Positions 42,878-52,043 are shown, counted from the stretch's first letter. The stretch is DNA of 64,000 nt from Sulfuritalea sp. (GCA_022842325.1 JALHPU010000016.1:32647-96646); one strand, 5' to 3'. Made by a program: numbers and translations. Notes: generated by a model not told the origin, from the letters alone.

Positions 42878-44079
42878 TCCCGATCCTGCCCGTCGCCGTA
42901 GCGCCGGCGCCGACTGTTGACGGCAGCTCCGGCCTGACAGCGCCGCCACCCCTGGCCCTGTATGTGCATTGGCCCTGGTGCGTGAAGAAGTGTCCTTACT
43001 GCGATTTCAATTCGCACGAGAGCCGCGGCGAACTCGCTGAAGATAGCGAAGCCGCCTACCTTGCGGCGCTGATTGCCGACCTTGAAGCCGCCCTGCCGCA
43101 GATCTGGAACCGGCCGGTGGTCAGCGTCTTCATCGGCGGCGGCACGCCGAGCCTGATGCGCGCCGAGACCGCCGAGGCGCTGCTGGCCGCGATCCGCATG
43201 CGCCTGCCCTTGCATCCCGGCGCCGAAGTCACGCTCGAAGCCAACCCCGGCACCGCCGAAGCGGCGAAGTTCGCCGCCTTCCGCGCGGCAGGCGTGAATC
43301 GGCTGTCGATCGGTGTGCAGAGTTTCGACGATGCCAGGCTCGCGGCGCTCGGCCGCATCCACGACAGCGGCGAGGCGCGGCGCGCCATCGAGTTCGCGCA
43401 GCGGCACTTCGAGCGCGTCAACCTCGACCTGATGTACGCGCTGCCGGAACAGACCTTGCGCGACGCCGAACACGACATCGCCACGGCCGTCGCCGCCGGC
43501 GTCAGCCACATTTCCGCCTATCACCTGACGCTGGAACCGAACACGCCCTTCCACCACGCACCGCCGCCGCTGCCCGACGACGACCTGGCGGCCGACATGC
43601 AGGAAATGGTCGAGGCACGTCTCGCCGCCGCCGGCTTCGAGCATTACGAAACTTCCGCCTTCGCCAAAGCGGAACAGCGCTGCCAGCACAACCTCAACTA
43701 CTGGAGCTTCGGCGATTACCTTGGCATCGGCGCCGGCGCGCACGGCAAACTGTCGAACCACCAGACGATCTGGCGCGAGGCGCGCCACCGCAATCCGCGC
43801 GCCTACCTGGCAGGCGCGGCGCGCGGCGACTTCATCAGCACCCGGCAGGCCGTCGCCGTTGGCGACCTGCCCGGCGAGTTCATGATGAATGCCTTGCGCC
43901 TCAACGACGGCTTTCCGCTCAGTCTGTTCACCGAACGCACCGGCCTGCCGCTGTCGGTGATCGAACAGTCGGCGCTGGCGGCACGGCGCGCCGGCTTGCT
44001 GGAGGTGGTGGATGGCCGGATGCGACCGACGGCGCAGGGGCGGCGTTTCCTCAATCGGCTCCTGGCCCGGTTTCTGTGA
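42874..44079 (+). CDS. hemW: HemW-type radical SAM haem chaperone
   Basis: The product is 401 residues from a GTG at 42874 that overlaps the rdgB stop (GTGA). A second possible start is the in-frame region nearer LALYVHWPWC. The radical SAM site CVKKCPYCDFNS has the Cx3Cx2C spacing, followed by FIGGGTPSL and a HemN C-terminal domain. HemW delivers haem to respiratory proteins. The first 15 residues (VAVAPAPTVDG) are encoded by a copy of the dispersed element, so the true start may lie after it. Confidence 0.9.
   Translation: MIPILPVAVAPAPTVDGSSGLTAPPPLALYVHWPWCVKKCPYCDFNSHESRGELAEDSEAAYLAALIADLEAALPQIWNRPVVSVFIGGGTPSLMRAETAEALLAAIRMRLPLHPGAEVTLEANPGTAEAAKFAAFRAAGVNRLSIGVQSFDDARLAALGRIHDSGEARRAIEFAQRHFERVNLDLMYALPEQTLRDAEHDIATAVAAGVSHISAYHLTLEPNTPFHHAPPPLPDDDLAADMQEMVEARLAAAGFEHYETSAFAKAEQRCQHNLNYWSFGDYLGIGAGAHGKLSNHQTIWREARHRNPRAYLAGAARGDFISTRQAVAVGDLPGEFMMNALRLNDGFPLSLFTERTGLPLSVIEQSALAARRAGLLEVVDGRMRPTAQGRRFLNRLLARFL
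42898..42922. repeat. Short dispersed element, copy 7 (in gene start)
   Basis: GTAGCGCCGGCGCCGACTGT lies at the very 5' end of the hemW reading frame and encodes VAPAPTV. Confidence 0.5.
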
Positions 44080-44179
44080 CTGACAGGCCGGGACGGCATG
44101 GCGTGCCAAAAAACGCTGCGATATGTGTCACCATAACGCCTCGCGATCGACCCGGATCGCCCGGCAAGGAAACCAGAGC

Positions 44180-44995
44180 GTGACTGGCACAGCGGACAAT
44201 TTCATCGAAATCGAAGACCTGCACTTTGCCTATGGCACGAACCAGGTGCTGAAGGGCATCCGCATGGCCATTCCGCGCGGCAAGGTGGTCGGCATACTCG
44301 GCGTCAGCGGCTCCGGCAAGAGCACCATCCTCAAGCTGATCGGCGGTCAGCGGCGCCCGGACCGCGGACTGGTGCGCGTCGATGGCAGCGTGGTGCACGA
44401 GCTCGACAACGACGCGCTTTACGAACTGCGGCGCAAGATGGGCATGATGTTCCAGGCTGGCGGCCTGTTCAGCGACATGTCGGTATATGACAACATCGCC
44501 TTTCCGATGCGCGAACTGACCGATCTTCCCGAGGACCTGATCCACGACCTGGTGCTGATGAAGCTGCACGCCGTGGGCCTGCGCGGTTCCACCGAACTGA
44601 TGCCCAGCGAACTTTCCGGCGGCATGGCGCGGCGCATTGCGCTGGCGCGGGCGATCGCCCTGGATCCGATGCTGACCATGTACGACGAGCCGTTCGCCGG
44701 GCTCGACCCGATCTCGCTCAATGTGATTGCCGAGCTGATTCGCCGCCTCAACGACGCTCTGGGCGCGACCTCGATCATCGTCACCTACGACGTTTCGGAA
44801 ACCCTGAAGGTGGTCGACTATGCCTTCTTCATCCATGGCGGCGTGGTGGTTGCCGCCGGCACGCCGGACGAACTGCTGAATTCGGCAGACCCCTCGGTGC
44901 ACCAGTTCATCCATGCCGAGCCGGACGGGCCGGTGGCTTTCCACTACCCCAACCAGCCCTTCACCAGCGACCTCGAACTGAGAGCTGGTGAATGA
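44180..44995 (+). CDS. MlaF-type ABC transporter ATPase, without adjacent permease
   Basis: The product is 271 residues from a GTG at 44180. Walker A GVSGSGKST, Q loop GMMFQAGGLFSDM, signature LSGGMARRIALARAIALDP and Walker B LTMYDEPFAGLDP are present. FSDMSVYDNIAFPMRE is typical of the MlaF/Ttg2A lipid-transport family. At the H-loop the usual His is Tyr (SIIVTYDVSE). MlaE and MlaD genes normally follow, but here no membrane protein gene is downstream. It may work with a distant MlaED set or be the remainder of a broken operon. Confidence 0.8.
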   Translation: MTGTADNFIEIEDLHFAYGTNQVLKGIRMAIPRGKVVGILGVSGSGKSTILKLIGGQRRPDRGLVRVDGSVVHELDNDALYELRRKMGMMFQAGGLFSDMSVYDNIAFPMRELTDLPEDLIHDLVLMKLHAVGLRGSTELMPSELSGGMARRIALARAIALDPMLTMYDEPFAGLDPISLNVIAELIRRLNDALGATSIIVTYDVSETLKVVDYAFFIHGGVVVAAGTPDELLNSADPSVHQFIHAEPDGPVAFHYPNQPFTSDLELRAGE

Positions 44996-45171
44996 ATCTA
45001 CTGCGCGTGCCGGATCGGGGCTTGGGCGGCTCATTTGGCAACCCCGGCTATCCTCATGTACAACGACGTACATTCCGGTAGCTGCGCTCCGGCCGCACCC
45101 CGCTGCGGCCCAGCGGCTACGCCCCGAAGTAAGTCCCCTCGGGGGACGATTCCTTCACGAGCTCTTAATCC

Positions 45172-45804
45172 GTGAACCCGCCCCCCGCGGCGGGCCGCCG
45201 CCGTTTCGTCCTGCTGCTGCCGCTGCTCGCGATGCTGCCGTGGGCGAGCCGCTGCGTTGCGGCGACGGCGACACCGGCCCAGATGCTGGGCCCCTTCTAC
45301 CCGCTGCAGCCCGATCCCGCCGCCGGCAACGACCTGACCACGGTCGACGGTCGCGGCCGCGCACAAGGCACGCCGCTGACCATCGTCGGGCGCGTGCTCG
45401 ACACCGCCGGCCGCGCCCAGTCCGGGGTTCTCGTCGAGATCTGGCAGACCAATGCCCACGGCCGCTACCACCATCCGCACGACGACAGTCCGCAGCCGCG
45501 CGACCCGAATTTCCGCGGCTACGGTCGTGCCACCACCGGCATCAGTGGCGATTACCGCTTCCGCACGGTAATGCCGATGCGCTATCCGGGACGCACGCCG
45601 CACGTGCATTTCCGCCTCAGCCGCGGCGAGCGCGAACTGCTGGTGACGCAGATGTACTTGCCGGGCGCGGCCCGCGAGAATCAGCGCGACGGCCTGTTCA
45701 TGTCGCAGCGCGACGCCGAGTCGCGCGCCCGCCTGATCGGCGTTGAGCAGACGGCTGCGCCGGGCACACTGCGCTTCGACATCGTGATCGCCGCCGGAAG
45801 GTAA
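45172..45804 (+). CDS. Exported intradiol dioxygenase-like protein
   Basis: The product is 210 residues from a GTG at 45172. The N-terminus GRRRFVLLLPLLAMLPWASRCVAA looks like a Tat-type or ordinary signal peptide (RRRFV). The protocatechuate-dioxygenase fold follows: MLGPFYPLQ, VLVEIWQTNAHGRYHH, FRGYGRATTG and RTPHVHFRLS. These give two Tyr and two His as possible Fe(III) ligands. The family cleaves catechols, but exported members are of unclear substrate. It stands alone. Confidence 0.75.
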   Translation: MNPPPAAGRRRFVLLLPLLAMLPWASRCVAATATPAQMLGPFYPLQPDPAAGNDLTTVDGRGRAQGTPLTIVGRVLDTAGRAQSGVLVEIWQTNAHGRYHHPHDDSPQPRDPNFRGYGRATTGISGDYRFRTVMPMRYPGRTPHVHFRLSRGERELLVTQMYLPGAARENQRDGLFMSQRDAESRARLIGVEQTAAPGTLRFDIVIAAGR

Positions 45805-45833
45805 CGAGAAATCACCCGTTTGGCATCAGGTCG

Positions 45834-45975
45834 GATATCGAGCGTAGCGAGCAAACCAGGAACCCCCCGCGAGGGGGCGAGGCGGGAATTCGCGACGCAT
45901 GCGTCGCGCCGCCGCAGCCGGCTGGCTGTGCAAAGCCAGCCGTGGGCCGCGTAGCGGGAAGGGGGGCGGGTGTTT
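45834..45975. repeat. Dispersed GC-rich intergenic repeat, copy A (extended)
   Basis: It begins ATCGAGCGTAGCGAGCAAAC, then carries a CCCCCCGCGAGGGGGCGAGG hairpin and ends AAGGGGGGCGGGTGT. The head and tail match the repeats at 50669 and 61902, with about 70 extra bases (including GCGACGCATGCGTCGC) in the middle. Confidence 0.55.
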
Positions 45976-45980
45976 GAAAC

Positions 45981-46033
45981 GCACTGACTTTCCTGCTGCG
46001 GGGTGATGTTTCCCGCAGCAGGAAAGTCAGTGC
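45981..46033. repeat. Perfect 22-bp inverted repeat over the nnrS stop
   Basis: The arms 45981-46002 and 46012-46033 are fully complementary with a 9-base loop. The right arm contains the nnrS stop codon and last codons, the left arm lies beyond it. No T tract follows on either side. It could be a terminator-like or mRNA-protecting hairpin at the end of the minus-strand operon. Confidence 0.8.
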
Positions 46034-47187
46034 TCCTTGCCGTCCACCCTGGGCTGCGTCAGCAGCGGAATCAGGCGCACGGCGAGGATGCCGAAGCCGG
46101 CCAGCCAGGCGCAGGCGGCCAGCACCAGCCAGACGGCATAGGCTTGCGAATGGAGCTGCGGCGCGACGACGCGCAGCACGAAGGCGCCGATCATCAGCCA
46201 CAGCACGCCCTTGTCGCCGGCGTCGAACACCACCTTGCGCCCGGTGTGGCCCTTGGCGATACGAATCAGCATGGCGGGAATGATCAGGCCCATGACGCCG
46301 AGGCCGAACACATGCATCGAAAATGCGCCGACCCAGGCCGGCGCTGCGACCTGGCCGAGAAACTCGGCCAGCAGCTGCAGCACGATACCGGCGTAGCCGA
46401 GGACCATGATGCCGAGGTCGAGCCGGCGCAAGGCCAGCTGCGGCTTCCAGAACAGCAGCCGGCCGGCCAGCAGCACCGCCAGCAGCAGCGACAGCCATGC
46501 TGCGGGCAACGGCGGCATGAAGCCGGCGCCGACCAGCAGTAGCGCGCACAGCTTGATGCTGCGGTCCAGCGCGGCATGGCGCAGGATGTCCACCTGGAAG
46601 ATGCCCTTCATGAACTGGCTCAAGGTGCGCTCCAGCATCACCAGGAAGGCGACGCGGAACAGGCCGGTGGCCATCAGGACACCAGCCTGGAAGTGCTCGG
46701 CGCTCAGCATCAGGTGCTTGGCCAGCAGGAAGGCGGGCAATATCAGCAGGAAGAAATAGTTGTCGCGGTAGTTGTCCGACTTGCGGTGGCGCACCAGCGT
46801 CCATACCAGCATGGCGACGATAGCGGTCAGGAACAGCTTGTTCGAGACTTCGAACAGGGCGACCGGCCAGCGCCCGCCGAACCACATTCCACCGCGTTCG
46901 AAGAGCCAGGCAGCGACCAGGAAGATCAGCGACGCGCCGTGATAGCCGCGGATCTGCACCCAGTTCTTGGTCGAGGTCAGCAGGAAGCCGCCGAGCACCG
47001 CCCAGCCGAAACCGAAGAACATCTCGTGGGCATGCCACTGCACCGCGGTGAAGGCGGCGGCGGGTGCCTGCAGCACGCCGAGAAAAATCAGCACCCAGAG
47101 CAGGGGCAGGCTGAGTCCGGCAAGGCAGGCCAGGGCAAAGAAGGGCCGGAAGCCGACCAGCCACAGCGGATGCGCAGAGAAGCCCAT
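46027..47187 (-). CDS. nnrS: NnrS family membrane protein
   Basis: This 386-residue protein has about 12 hydrophobic segments. It begins HPLWLVGFRPFFALACLAGLSLPLL, then has WHAHEMFFGFGWAVLGGFLLTSTKNW, both NnrS hallmarks. NnrS proteins bind haem and copper and relieve nitrosative stress in denitrifiers. The ATG at 47187 starts the family domain. It is the last gene of a minus-strand run after the GGDEF protein and ends on a perfect inverted repeat. Confidence 0.9.
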   Translation of the reverse strand: MGFSAHPLWLVGFRPFFALACLAGLSLPLLWVLIFLGVLQAPAAAFTAVQWHAHEMFFGFGWAVLGGFLLTSTKNWVQIRGYHGASLIFLVAAWLFERGGMWFGGRWPVALFEVSNKLFLTAIVAMLVWTLVRHRKSDNYRDNYFFLLILPAFLLAKHLMLSAEHFQAGVLMATGLFRVAFLVMLERTLSQFMKGIFQVDILRHAALDRSIKLCALLLVGAGFMPPLPAAWLSLLLAVLLAGRLLFWKPQLALRRLDLGIMVLGYAGIVLQLLAEFLGQVAAPAWVGAFSMHVFGLGVMGLIIPAMLIRIAKGHTGRKVVFDAGDKGVLWLMIGAFVLRVVAPQLHSQAYAVWLVLAACAWLAGFGILAVRLIPLLTQPRVDGKEH

Positions 47188-47192
47188 GGCGT

Positions 47193-48335
47193 CTAGCCCG
47201 CCGCCCGGACGCAATTGCGGCCGGCCGCCTTGGCGGCATACAGCGCCGTGTCGGCGCGGCTCAGGACGGCATCGACCGTGGTGTCGGCGGCGTAGTTGCT
47301 GGCGACACCGATGCTGACCGAGCAGCCTTGCTCCGCCGTCGAACTCTTGACGGCGGCACGAATCCGTTCGGCGACGACGAAGGCTTCGTCGAGGCTGGTT
47401 TCCGGCAGCAGCGCGACGAATTCCTCGCCGCCGAAACGGCCGAAGCGGTCGGGGCGGCGCAGCGCAGCTTTGGCGCGGATGGTGAAATCGACCAGCACCT
47501 GGTCGCCGACCAGATGGCCGTGGGCATCGTTGATCGCCTTGAAGTTGTCGAGGTCGAGCATCAGCAGCGACATGCGGTGACCCTTGCGCCGGCAGCGCTC
47601 GAGTTCCTGCTCGCAGGCGTCGATCAGCACGCGACGGCTGAGGGCACCGGTCAGCGTATCGTGGCTGGCCAGAAATTCGATTTCGGCGCGCAGCTTGTCG
47701 GTCGCCATCAGCACCACGCCTATCGTAGTCATCAGCAGGGCGAAGGCATTGAGCGCGACGTAGGCGGTCTGCGTCGGCAGGTTGTTGTCGAAAATCCGGT
47801 CGCCGGCGGCGAGGTCGAAGGCCGACAGGCAGCGCATGGCCTGAGTCAGGGCCAGCAGCAGCAGGGCGCTGCCGGTGAAGTAGCTGGAGAAGGTGCGCGC
47901 GCCGTGGCGCAGGATCAGGCGCGCATGGGCCAGGGCCAGCAGGCTCATCAGGCCGCCGACGATCGCCACGCGCACGCCGTAGTGCGGCTCCACCAACGCG
48001 AACCAGGCGATCGGCAGCATCGCCAGCAGGACCAGCGCGCTCCACGGACGAAAGGATGGCGTCAGGTTGTAGAAGCGCTGGCTGCCGAAGTACATCAGCG
48101 TGGTGCCGCCCAGCAGCAGCAGGTTGGCCAGCACCACGGAGAACACATCGGGGATTGCGCCGCGCGCACCGAACAGCACGGTGGCGACGAAGATGACCGT
48201 CGGCGCGACGGACCACTCGCCCAGCCCGCGGATGCTGGGCGGAAAGTTGCGGCGCAGGAAGAACAGCACCGTGGCCATCAGCAGGCTCAGGATGCCGGCA
48301 ATCAGGATTACCGAACGGACGTCGAGATTGAACAT
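47193..48335 (-). CDS. Membrane GGDEF protein (diguanylate cyclase)
   Basis: This 380-residue protein has an N-terminal region of about 200 residues with six or seven hydrophobic helices (SVILIAGILSLLMATVLFFL first), like other MHYE/7TM-type sensor regions. A GGDEF domain follows, with GHLVGDQVLV and RFGGEEFVALLPE intact. It should make cyclic-di-GMP in response to a membrane signal. The ATG at 48335 is chosen because it begins the first helix. It lies 5 bases before nnrS on the same strand. Confidence 0.9.
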   Translation of the reverse strand: MFNLDVRSVILIAGILSLLMATVLFFLRRNFPPSIRGLGEWSVAPTVIFVATVLFGARGAIPDVFSVVLANLLLLGGTTLMYFGSQRFYNLTPSFRPWSALVLLAMLPIAWFALVEPHYGVRVAIVGGLMSLLALAHARLILRHGARTFSSYFTGSALLLLALTQAMRCLSAFDLAAGDRIFDNNLPTQTAYVALNAFALLMTTIGVVLMATDKLRAEIEFLASHDTLTGALSRRVLIDACEQELERCRRKGHRMSLLMLDLDNFKAINDAHGHLVGDQVLVDFTIRAKAALRRPDRFGRFGGEEFVALLPETSLDEAFVVAERIRAAVKSSTAEQGCSVSIGVASNYAADTTVDAVLSRADTALYAAKAAGRNCVRAAG

Positions 48336-48336
48336 G

Positions 48337-49041
48337 TCAGGCCTTGCGGCGGAACACCACGTCCCACACGCCATGACCCAGCCTCAGTCCGCGCGTTTCG
48401 AACTTGGTCTGCGGCCGGTAGTCCGGTCGCGGCGTGAAGCCGGTGGCCGTGTTCTGCAACAGCGACTCGCCGGAGAGCACCGCCAGCATCTGATGGGCAT
48501 AGTCTTCCCAGTCCGTCGCACAGTGCAGGTAGCCGTTCGGCGCGAGGCGCGTCGCCAGCAGCGCGATGAACTCGGGCTGGATCAGGCGGCGCTTCTGCTG
48601 GCGCTTTTTCGGCCATGGATCGGGAAAGAAGATGTGTATGCCGGCCAGCGCCTGCGGCGCGATCATGTCGCGCACCACCTCCACGGCATCGTGCTGGATT
48701 ACGCGCAGGTTGCCCAGTTCGCGCGTGGCGATTTCCTTCAGCAGGCTGCCGACGCCGGGGGTGTGCACCTCGATGCCGAGGTAGTCGTTCTGCGGATGCG
48801 CGGCGGCAATCGTCGCCGTGGTCTCGCCCATGCCGCAGCCAATTTCGAGAATTCGCGGCGCGCTGCGACCGAACATGGCGTCGAGGTTCAGCGGCGCGGT
48901 TTGATAGGGGACGCCCCAGCGCGGCATGCCTTCCTCATGGAAGCGGCGCTGGGCGTCCGAGACGCGGCCCTGGCGCAGGACGAAGCTGCGGATATGGCTG
49001 GCACGGTGTCGGGCTGGCGTCTGGTCATCCATCCCGCTCAT
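48337..49041 (-). CDS. trmB: tRNA (guanine-N7-)-methyltransferase
   Basis: This 234-residue protein has SAM motif [30 protein letters not shown] and the signature [17 protein letters not shown]. It methylates G46 of tRNA. The start at 49041 overlaps the preceding gene's stop (ATGA), and an ATG three codons on at 49032 is also possible. Confidence 0.95.
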   Translation of the reverse strand: MSGMDDQTPARHRASHIRSFVLRQGRVSDAQRRFHEEGMPRWGVPYQTAPLNLDAMFGRSAPRILEIGCGMGETTATIAAAHPQNDYLGIEVHTPGVGSLLKEIATRELGNLRVIQHDAVEVVRDMIAPQALAGIHIFFPDPWPKKRQQKRRLIQPEFIALLATRLAPNGYLHCATDWEDYAHQMLAVLSGESLLQNTATGFTPRPDYRPQTKFETRGLRLGHGVWDVVFRRKA

Positions 49042-49598
49042 TCGGCGGGCCTTTGAAGAGTCGGCGCTGGCGGTACGGCGACGATGTCGGGCAGGGTCTC
49101 CGGCTCGACGGTACCGGCCAGCAGCTTGTCGAGCGCATAGCGCGGCCGGGCGATGGCCTGGGGCAGCGTGGCGCAGGCGGCATGCAAGGTCACGTCGCCC
49201 AATGCAGGCTCGATGCTGTCGGCCAGGTTCAGGGCGCGCGACAAATCGGGCCACCGGGCCTGGTCGGCACGCGGCCCGAAATAATACCGGGCCAGGTCGT
49301 GCACGATAGTCGAGATAGCCTCGACCTGTTTTGCATGCCATGCGGCATAGGCGTCCTGGATCGGCGCCGAATGCGCGGGCAGATCGAGGCAGGCGGCGGC
49401 CAGCAGGGACAGCCCATGGGCCAGGCCGAACAGGCGCTGGCGCAGCAGTATCTCCGGCTGGTCGTGGGCGTAGCCGGTGCGTCCGGGCAAGGCCTGCAGC
49501 GCGGGTGCGGCGGCGGTCGCCACCGGCTGCGGCGCGTCGTCGGCCTGTGCCGATCCCAGCAGTGCCGCCAGCAGGAGGCAGGCGAGCAGGCGCTTCAC
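49038..49598 (-). CDS. Periplasmic hypothetical protein
   Basis: The product is 186 residues from a GTG at 49598 that overlaps the thiG stop. A signal peptide ([19 protein letters not shown]) is followed by a helical domain with [22 protein letters not shown] and [20 protein letters not shown]. No cofactor motif is clear. It is translationally coupled to thiG and trmB. I do not recognise the family. Confidence 0.65.
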   Translation of the reverse strand: MKRLLACLLLAALLGSAQADDAPQPVATAAAPALQALPGRTGYAHDQPEILLRQRLFGLAHGLSLLAAACLDLPAHSAPIQDAYAAWHAKQVEAISTIVHDLARYYFGPRADQARWPDLSRALNLADSIEPALGDVTLHAACATLPQAIARPRYALDKLLAGTVEPETLPDIVAVPPAPTLQRPAE

Positions 49599-50404
49599 TT
49601 GCCGCCTTGGCCGCCGCTTTGGCCAATGAGCCCGCCGCTGGGCGAACTCGGCACCGCCGCGTAGGTTTTCTTGGGCATGCGGCCGGCGCGGTAGGCTTCG
49701 CGCCCGGCCTCGACCGCCTTCCTCATGGCGCTGGCCATCAGTACCGGATCGTCGGCGCCGGCAATCGCGGTATTCATCAGCACGCCGTCGCAGCCCAGTT
49801 CCATGGCGATCGCCGCGTCCGAGGCGGTGCCGACGCCGGCATCGACCAGCACCGGGACCCTCGACTGATCGATGATCAGCTTCAGGTTCCACGGATTCAG
49901 GATGCCCATGCCGGAGCCGATCAGCGAGGCCAGCGGCATGATCGCGACGCAGCCGATGTCTTCCAGCATGCGCGCCTGGATCGGATCGTCGGTGCAATAC
50001 ACCATGACCTGGAAGCCATCCTTGACCAGGGTCGCGGCGGCCTTGAGGGTTTCCGGCATGTTGGGGAACAGGGTCTGCGGATCGCCCAGCACCTCGAGTT
50101 TGACCAGCGCGTGGCCGTCGAGCAGTTCGCGCGCCAGGCGCAGGGTACGCACCGCCTCGTCGGCCGTGTAGCAGCCGGCGGTGTTGGGCAGGATGGTGAA
50201 TTGGGAAGGCGGCAGCACTTCCAGCAGCGAGGGCTGGCCCGGTTCTTGGCCGATGTTGGTGCGGCGGATGGCGACCGTGACGATCTCGGCGCCCGAGGCG
50301 TCGATCGCGGCGCGGGTCTGGGCGAAGTCCTGGTACTTGCCGGTGCCGACCAGCAGGCGCGAGTTATAGGCCTTGCCGGCAATGAGGAGGCGATCTGTGT
50401 TCAT
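49595..50404 (-). CDS. thiG: Thiazole synthase
   Basis: This 269-residue protein starts [20 protein letters not shown], has the Schiff-base Lys in [10 protein letters not shown], and [20 protein letters not shown]. It builds the thiazole ring of thiamine with sulfur from ThiS, whose gene lies 24 bases upstream. Confidence 0.96.
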   Translation of the reverse strand: MNTDRLLIAGKAYNSRLLVGTGKYQDFAQTRAAIDASGAEIVTVAIRRTNIGQEPGQPSLLEVLPPSQFTILPNTAGCYTADEAVRTLRLARELLDGHALVKLEVLGDPQTLFPNMPETLKAAATLVKDGFQVMVYCTDDPIQARMLEDIGCVAIMPLASLIGSGMGILNPWNLKLIIDQSRVPVLVDAGVGTASDAAIAMELGCDGVLMNTAIAGADDPVLMASAMRKAVEAGREAYRAGRMPKKTYAAVPSSPSGGLIGQSGGQGGK

Positions 50405-50428
50405 GGGCTGTGGATCCTGAAGGGGCGT

Positions 50429-50629
50429 TCAGCCGCCGCCGACGGCGACGACAATTTCGATGCGGTCACCCGCGACGAGCAGGGTTTCGGCGTGGCGGCT
50501 TTTCGCCACGATCTCGCCATTGCGTTCCACGGCCACGCGCTTGCCGGCCAGGCCGCGCGCCTCGAGCAGGGCGGCGACGGAAACCGGTGCCGGCAGTTGT
50601 TGCGGCTCGCCGTTGATGATGAGGTCCAT
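50429..50629 (-). CDS. thiS: Sulfur carrier protein ThiS
   Basis: This 66-residue beta-grasp protein ends in the required Gly-Gly (VVAVGGG). MDLIINGEPQQLPAPVSVAA is a typical ThiS start. It is thiocarboxylated and gives sulfur to ThiG. The end GGG shows one extra Gly after the pair. Confidence 0.92.
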   Translation of the reverse strand: MDLIINGEPQQLPAPVSVAALLEARGLAGKRVAVERNGEIVAKSRHAETLLVAGDRIEIVVAVGGG

Positions 50630-50668
50630 TGCTTACCGTGAAATACAAGAACAAGAGCGTCCGGTGAT

Positions 50669-50740
50669 ATTCGAGCGCAGCGAGCCAGTCAATAGCCTCC
50701 ACCGTGAGGGGGAGGACGGGAGGGGGTGGGTGTCATTGCA
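50669..50740. repeat. Dispersed GC-rich intergenic repeat, copy B
   Basis: It runs from TTCGAGCGCAGCGAGCCAGT through a GGGGGAGGACGGGAGGGGGT stretch to TGTCATTGC, between thiS and the ABC permease gene. It matches copy C at 61902 (inverted) over most of its length. Confidence 0.65.
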
Positions 50741-50750
50741 ATTTTTCATT

Positions 50751-51554
50751 TTACTTCAGCAGGCGGCGCCGAATCAGCGTCAGCGCAATCCAGAAGGCGA
50801 CCGCGGCGACGGCCAGCAGCGCCGCGATGTGGCCGACGATGCCGGCGGGAATTTCGCCGAACAGCAGCGGCCGCACCAGCGCCACGGCATGCGTCAGCGG
50901 CAGCCAGGCCGCCACCGCCTGCACCGGCGGCGGCAGCTGGTCGGCCGGGAAGAACACGCCGCACAGCAGCACCATGGGCGTGATGAACAGCGTGAAGTAG
51001 TACATGAAGAAATCGTAGGACGGCGCCAGCGCGGTGACGATCAGCCCGAGCGCGGCGAAGGCCAGGCCGGTGAGGAAGATCACCGGCAGCGCCCACAGCG
51101 CCAGCGGCGAAGCGACCAGACCCAGGATCCAGATCACCAGCAGAATCGCCATGCCGGAGAGCGTGGCCTTGGCCGCGGCCCAGAGCAACTCGCCGGCCAT
51201 CACGTCTTCCAGCGTCACCGGCGCATTCATGATCGCCTCCCAGGTGCGCTGCACGTGCATGCGCGAGAAGGCCGAGTAGAGCGCCTCGAAGGAGGCCGCG
51301 TTCATGGTCGAGGCGCAGACCGTGCCGGCGGCGAGGAAGGCGATGTAGGAGACGCCGCCGACCTGCGGCAGCAGGCCGCCGAGGCCGTAGCCGAGGCCGA
51401 ACAGGTAGATCATCGGGTCGGCCAGGTTGCCCAGCAGCGAAGGAATCGCCAGCTTCTTCCAGACCAGGAAATTGCGCCGCCAGACGGCGAAGGCGCGCAG
51501 CGAAAGTTGCGGCAGGGAAAAGAGCCGTGTGCTCGCGTAGACCTTGGTTGTCAT
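50751..51554 (-). CDS. ABC-2 type transporter permease
   Basis: This 267-residue protein has six hydrophobic segments (for example VSYIAFLAAGTVCASTMN, MAILLVIWILGLVASPLALW and FLTGLAFAALGLIVTALAPS). The ABC-2/NodJ motif region MFGLGYGLGGLL-type sequence appears as YLFGLGYGLGGLLPQ. The matching ATPase gene lies at 53992 on the same strand, separated by a HigA-type gene and a divergent secreted-protein gene. It overlaps the HigA-type gene by 4 bases. Confidence 0.85.
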   Translation of the reverse strand: MTTKVYASTRLFSLPQLSLRAFAVWRRNFLVWKKLAIPSLLGNLADPMIYLFGLGYGLGGLLPQVGGVSYIAFLAAGTVCASTMNAASFEALYSAFSRMHVQRTWEAIMNAPVTLEDVMAGELLWAAAKATLSGMAILLVIWILGLVASPLALWALPVIFLTGLAFAALGLIVTALAPSYDFFMYYFTLFITPMVLLCGVFFPADQLPPPVQAVAAWLPLTHAVALVRPLLFGEIPAGIVGHIAALLAVAAVAFWIALTLIRRRLLK

Positions 51555-51943
51555 GCTGCTTCGAGTTCTCCGGCTTCCCGGCGCAGCCGGTAGGGCCTGA
51601 TCAATACTTCGGCCGGCAGTTGCAGACCATCGGCGAGGCGACGGATCATTTCCAGCGTCAGCGGCCGGGTGCGGTTCAGGATATCGGCGACGCGACCACG
51701 CGGCCCGATGAAGGCTTCAATATCCTTGCGCGTCATGCCGCGGCTTTCCATGAAATGGACGAGGAATTCGATGGGATCGGGGTCGGTGATCGGGAAGTGC
51801 TGCCGCTCAGAGCGCTCGACCAGCATGGTCAGTACGTCGATCCGGTTGCCCGCGGCCGACTTCGCCGGCGCATCCCACAGGCGCTCGACCTCGGCCAGCG
51901 CCGCCTGGTAGTCCTTCTTGCTGCGGATGGGCTTGGGTTCCAT
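51551..51943 (-). CDS. HigA-type antitoxin / HTH regulator
   Basis: The product is 130 residues from the ATG at 51943 (GGAGG 7 bases upstream). The N-terminus KPIRSKKDYQAALAEVERLW is the HigA-family start, and the C-terminal helix-turn-helix has GRVADILNRTRPLTLEMIRRLADGL. Such proteins bind DNA and neutralise a RelE-fold toxin encoded just upstream. Here only a toxin relic remains. It overlaps the permease gene, so it is now transcribed with it. Confidence 0.8.
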   Translation of the reverse strand: MEPKPIRSKKDYQAALAEVERLWDAPAKSAAGNRIDVLTMLVERSERQHFPITDPDPIEFLVHFMESRGMTRKDIEAFIGPRGRVADILNRTRPLTLEMIRRLADGLQLPAEVLIRPYRLRREAGELEAA

Positions 51944-51949
51944 GCCGGC

Positions 51950-52043
51950 CTCCTGAAATCGTTGCTGCGCCTGCGTTCTCGCACTGCCGAGGGCTGCCGA
52001 CGAAGCGGGCATACATCAGACCGCGATCGTAGCGAATCTTCTG
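51950..52043 (-). pseudogene. Remnant of a HigB-type toxin gene
   Basis: Reading the minus strand upstream of the HigA-type start gives KIRYDRGLMYARFVGSPRQC then ENAGAATI. This resembles the C-terminal end of HigB toxins (strand, YVRFVGTH, terminal ATI). The region in the same frame further upstream shows no toxin N-terminus and the frame has no stop before the antitoxin gene. The toxin is truncated and probably inactive. Confidence 0.5.
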
